From the NCBI RefSeq assembly GCF_000247815.1, contig NW_004775929.1:407328-471327 (forward strand): a stretch of DNA of 64,000 bases, written 5' to 3'. A program made the translations under genes and the position numbers. Origin of the DNA: Ficedula albicollis. Lineage: Eukaryota > Chordata > Aves > Passeriformes > Muscicapidae. Below the pieces are notes generated by a model. That model saw only the letters and a program-made list of their open reading frames with translations. It ran no database searches and was not told the DNA's origin. Every line of letters begins with the position of its first letter. Positions within the stretch are counted from its first letter, which is position 1. Of the stretch, positions 61,301-64,000 are shown piece by piece.

Positions 61301-64000
61301 CCCTGTATTTCCCACAGTTTCTTTTTTTTTTTTTCTTTTTCTGGAAAAGTTATCCAAAGGAGAAAAATATAAAAGAAAGTTGAAGCTTATTTTATTTTCC
61401 TTTTCTATTTTCTATGCTCTATACTTCATAAGAATGGAAATACTGATATTTTCTTTGGAATCACGTAGCTCTGAAAGTATTCACAAAGTAGGGAACCTAT
61501 TCAAATCTGTCTTTTAGCTTTTATAAAGGTGGAAAGGGGAAGAATAAGAATATTTATTTTCGAATCAGCTACATCAGCTGTAAAATGAAATATCTGTGAA
61601 ATGTCTCACATTAGTCACTGTACACAGCTTGTAAGTATCATTCTTTTTTGTTAAATACATAATTGCAGAGTGCTCAGAACTATGAGATCTATCAAAAAAA
61701 TGTGATTAATTACAGACATTCATGCAGGCTGTTCAGAAAATGCTGTGATTTTGCCAGCATTTCTTGAAGGCAATGAGCTCAGGCTTTGTAGTCCTTCATT
61801 GCAATAATAAACAGGACAAGAAGAAGAAGACTCAGAAAAATATAATATTTAAAGAAATTCCTACACCAAGTAGATTTCACCAGGTAGATTCACAGGTTTG
61901 TGTATGTTTGTGTCCATCTCAAGCTGACTTTTTCCTGTGATGGGAGCAGCTCCACTCCTCCAGCCCCTCTCTTGATTTTCAGGGACTTGAGCAACGTGGG
62001 AAGATGGATTATTGTTGAAAACTGGGGGGAAAAAATGTTTGTTGAGCACTTTGCTGCTCCCCATGTTGTCTGTCACCAGCTTTCCTGGTTTATTTGCCAA
62101 GGGGGGCACCTTTTCTTTAATACCCATTCTCTGGCCAGTGTACTATGTAAAAGCTCTCATTATTCTTCTAATTCCTTGCCAAATCCTGTTCCAGCTGTGC
62201 TTTACCTTTCCTAACCCCATCTCTCCACATCCAGACAGTGTCCCTATGTTCTTCCCAGAACAGACATCCCTGGGTATTTAATTTTTACACTTTAATTTGA
62301 CCAAAAAATCCTTCCTGAGCCATGCTGGTCCCTGCCTGTGCTGCCCAATTTTTACATGTCAGAATTGACAGCTCTTGCACTTAAGAAAAAATTCTCTTAA
62401 AAAGCTGCTGGTTTGGTTTTCCTCCTTTTTTCAGTGGATTCCCAAGGAATCCCATCCATTAGCTACTTAAAGTAGCACAACAAGTTTGTTGTGCTAAAAT
62501 TCAGGATTCTGACTCTGCTCTCCACCCAGCCCATATTCCTCATTGTTGTGTGTGACACCAGCCCACAGCCACGTTAGCAAATGCTGCTACCAACACTGAC
62601 ATCCCTAATTAATTCTTCCGTGCTGGGACAGGTCCAGCAGTGCTTCTCAGGTGAATCCCACCACTCCCAAAAGCTTCTCAAAGGTTTATTCGCTGTAGGA
62701 GGGAAAGCCTTGAGTGTGGCGCCACTTTCACCGGCTCCTTCCCAAACCCCTGACCCTGGCTGGAAGGATGAAAAAACACCCCCCAGTGCTCCACATCCTT
62801 TTAAAATTTTACTCAAAGGGACACACAGCCTTTTCTGGCGGTTCTGAACCTCCACGTTGTTGGACCCAGAGTGGAATTTTAGGAGCAGACCCGTAGGAAT
62901 CGTCAAACCCCCAGCAGGCAGAAGATCACTCTGGAGAAAATAACCTGCACGGTAAACGAGTGTTTTGGTGCCTCCCAGTAAGAAATCTCCAAGAACTGAT
63001 GGTTTCTATGTTTTCCTGCTGGTGGGTGGTTGCAGCAGCTTTTTGCTTCTCCTGGATCCTGCCCATCTCTCATGTGCTGCTCATCAACCACCCCCAGAGC
63101 ACAGACTCTGATATGCAGGACCCAGTTTAGGGGGCAGGGTAAAGATTTTCCTTCCTCCCCAAGCATAAATGCAACATGGTTTATGACTCAGCCTCCTTCC
63201 ACACACAAACAAAAAAAAAAATTCATATTTATAACCAAACTATCTAAATAATGACGTGCAATAGGTTAGTATGAAGGGAATTACCAAAGTACATCCCAAT
63301 CATGTCTAACCTATAGGGACAAATGCAGAAAGGCTCTTTGTTTTTAATTTTGTTTTGCTTTCCACTTGTAAATATGCCTTCCTTTGATGTCAGAATTTAA
63401 GATTTTCTGTGTTATCATTACATATTTTCTCAAATTTTTCCATGTCTGCTTTTAAAAAGTAAACTGCATGGGAAGAAAGCCCTTGACAGAGAAAAAACTG
63501 ACACAAATAGGGTAAAAGAATGATCTGATTTCTTGTAAAATTACCAAAAAAAATTACAAAAAAAAATATTCTACAAAAAAAGTAGATTTTTTTTTTTTTT
63601 ACTTTGCACAATACGACAATCCAGCATGATTTTAAGTGTCTGCTAATTAAATAAATTTGTAACAAGGAAGTAGATTCTGTTCCTATTGGCTTTAGCAGGG
63701 AAGGCAGCTGGCTTTTTGTCTGGGACAGACTCAGCTTTCCTTATGTCCTCTGATGACTCCAGCGAAAGGAATTGTTCAGCATCTCCCCCGAAGTCCCCAA
63801 GAATGCCTCAAAATGTGCCAGCTTTTCCCCCTCCCCTTAAGTCCCCTAATTTGTCTCATTTCAGTTTGGCCCACACGTAACACCATGGTTCAGCCCAAAT
63901 TGGCCAATGAAGCAGTAGGTCCATGTCTGGCTGTCCATATTCCTTTTTCTGTCTCCATGGAATCACTTTTTATTTTAAAGGCGTGGAAAAGATTGACTTC
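58326..64000. other. AT-rich noncoding stretch to the window end
   Basis: It starts with an A/C-rich patch and an A15 run (about 58440-58456). A near-perfect A/T palindromic patch lies at about 60907-60948. I recognise no transposon, RNA gene or exon. A 64-codon frame at 63686-63880 rich in Ser and Pro is noted in the findings. Confidence 0.5.

Overview
The window looks like ordinary AT-rich, gene-poor vertebrate DNA, almost certainly from a songbird (passerine). The evidence is several truncated CR1 LINE copies. The one at 22415-22690 has the passerine-type 3' body and ends in the CR1 tail word ATTCTATGATTC. There are no bacterial operons, long credible reading frames, rRNA, tRNA or CRISPR arrays. 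The only plausible protein-coding piece is one short putative last exon near 2.56-2.65 kb on the + strand. It follows a strong polypyrimidine acceptor and is trailed by about 0.8 kb resembling a 3' UTR. I do not recognise the protein.

Layout. 1-2560 is probably the last intron or flank of that exon; 2561-2654 is the putative exon; 2655-3440 is UTR-like. From 3.4 kb to the end the DNA is noncoding. It holds microsatellites, T/G- or A/C-rich low-complexity tracts, local tandem duplications of 22-282 bp, four recognisable CR1 pieces plus one older CR1-like fragment, and one retroviral LTR with its primer-binding site (50315 to about 51080, minus strand, tRNA-Lys1,2 type).

The most striking structure is technical. 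Nine runs of pure G (14 to 1068 nt) occur, all on the + strand. Most sit inside or beside A or T homopolymers. Several have the same short sequence repeated on both sides, one lies at the end of a 1254-bp near-identical duplication, and one is directly followed by 21 nt of Illumina paired-end adapter. The best reading is that these are assembly gaps (N) rewritten as G, with contig ends that failed to merge. The huge polyGly/polyPro reading frames across them are not genes. A second large duplication (2 x 1468 bp at 5816-8755) appears identical in both copies and may be a false duplication or a very recent real one.

There is no set of genes working together here and I see no convincing new biological system. 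The most useful outputs are the map of assembly faults, the candidate last exon, the LTR/CR1 composite near 50 kb, and a few stretches whose composition suggests conserved regulatory DNA.
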